Source of the DNA: Mesostigma viride
Lineage: Eukaryota; Streptophyta; Mesostigmatophyceae; Mesostigmatales; Mesostigmataceae
NCBI GenBank assembly: GCA_009746045.1
Contig: RPFO01001626.1
Location: forward strand, 1-61,292
Reading direction: 5' to 3'
DNA length: 61,292 nt
The first letter of the stretch is position 1. Each line of letters begins with the position of its first letter. Below the pieces are notes generated by a model that saw nothing but the letters and a program-made list of their open reading frames with translations, did not search any database and was not told the DNA's origin. Positions 61,183 through 61,292 of this stretch are shown here, piece by piece. The position numbers were made by a program, and so were the translations under genes.

Positions 61183-61211
61183 AAATGTATCCTAATCCGG
61201 TAAAACCACCC
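61183..61211 (-). repeat. Right terminal inverted repeat, 29 bp
   Basis: AAATGTATCCTAATCCGG followed by TAAAACCACCC, the exact reverse complement of 51820-51848. A further copy of CAAATGTATCCTA lies 8 bases inside. Confidence 0.9.
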
Positions 61212-61292
61212 TAATGCCAAGCTAATTGTACACACTTATATTGGCTAGCAATACCAATTACAAATGGATAATTGCCCCGGGCTCAATGTGTA
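61212..61292. other. Flanking host-type DNA
   Basis: AT-rich sequence with no ORF and no similarity to the truncated viral gene on the other side of the TIR segment. Confidence 0.6.

Larger units (their letters stand above)
51820..61211. mobile_element. 9.4-kb host-type segment bounded by 29-bp TIRs
   Basis: A perfect 29-bp inverted repeat (GGGTGGTTTTACCGGATTAG... outward) marks both ends. Inside, GC is lower than in the viral part and long minisatellites, a polyQ ORF and one unrecognised minus-strand gene occur. No transposase family is recognised, and no clear target-site duplication is seen (left flank GAAGGAAT, right flank TAATGCCA). It could be a DNA transposon, a rearranged transposon end joined to viral DNA, or host chromosome bracketed by two copies of a short element. 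Confidence 0.5.

Noticed and set aside
51820-61211. Assigning the TIR segment to a named DNA transposon superfamily
   Set aside because: No transposase motif and no clear target duplication; the terminal sequence alone does not identify a family.
1-61292. tRNA or rRNA genes
   Set aside because: No cloverleaf-like segment or rRNA-like block was noticed by eye. A dedicated search was not possible.

Overview
The window looks like a eukaryotic nuclear chromosome that carries a large, GC-rich endogenised giant-virus (Nucleocytoviricota) segment. The viral part (about 1-33.8 kb and 36.65-51.82 kb) is densely packed with intronless ORFs on both strands and short intergenic gaps, many holding a GTATA-type element just before the ATG. 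It encodes several proteins that resemble conserved giant-virus families of unknown function: DUF5767-like in two copies, DUF5764-like, DUF5762-like, DUF5899-like, a JAB/MPN fragment, a U-box-like protein and F-box-like proteins. No major capsid protein, DNA polymerase, packaging ATPase or VLTF3 lies in the window, so the virus family is unresolved. Family names are from memory of sequence patterns; no search was run.

Layout. 1-5.7 kb: repeat-rich DNA with three or four small viral-looking genes, 36-bp, 10-bp and ~28-bp tandem repeats and an ~800-bp imperfect palindrome. 5.9-15.2 kb: viral genes, including an Ig-repeat/LamG protein flanked by direct repeats, basic coiled-coil proteins, a U-box-like protein, a C2H2 finger and a beta-sandwich protein. 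15.5-31.6 kb: a tandem duplication (7.4 and 8.7 kb) carrying a giant ~2,280-residue fibre-like gene, a DUF5767-like gene and the 5' part of an F-box-like gene. 32.6-37.0 kb: fibre-like genes, one split by a young LTR retrotransposon (33,821-36,647; 531-bp LTRs, TSD CCCCG, gag only). 37.1-51.8 kb: small membrane proteins, conserved viral proteins, and a ~1,240-residue IS630/Tc1-mariner-type transposase-like gene whose DDE core is split by a very large insertion. 51.82-61.21 kb: lower-GC host-type DNA bounded by a perfect 29-bp inverted repeat and holding one unrecognised gene, a polyQ ORF and long minisatellites. The viral JAB gene is cut at the left end of this segment.

The Copia-type gag element with a tRNA-iMet-like primer site, the host-type minisatellites and the TIR-bounded segment argue for integration into a plant-like or algal nuclear genome, but the host is not identified by the sequence. 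Frame breaks are common and are nearly all 1-2-base indels. Where the two duplicated copies can be compared they differ by private indels more than by substitutions, so many breaks may be sequence errors rather than decay.

How the genes work together (inference): 8-15 kb, 15.3-29.5 kb and 32.6-37 kb look like a virion surface and fibre module. 37-51.8 kb mixes small membrane or virion proteins with conserved core proteins of unknown role. The basic tail of the 614-residue protein suggests DNA condensation.
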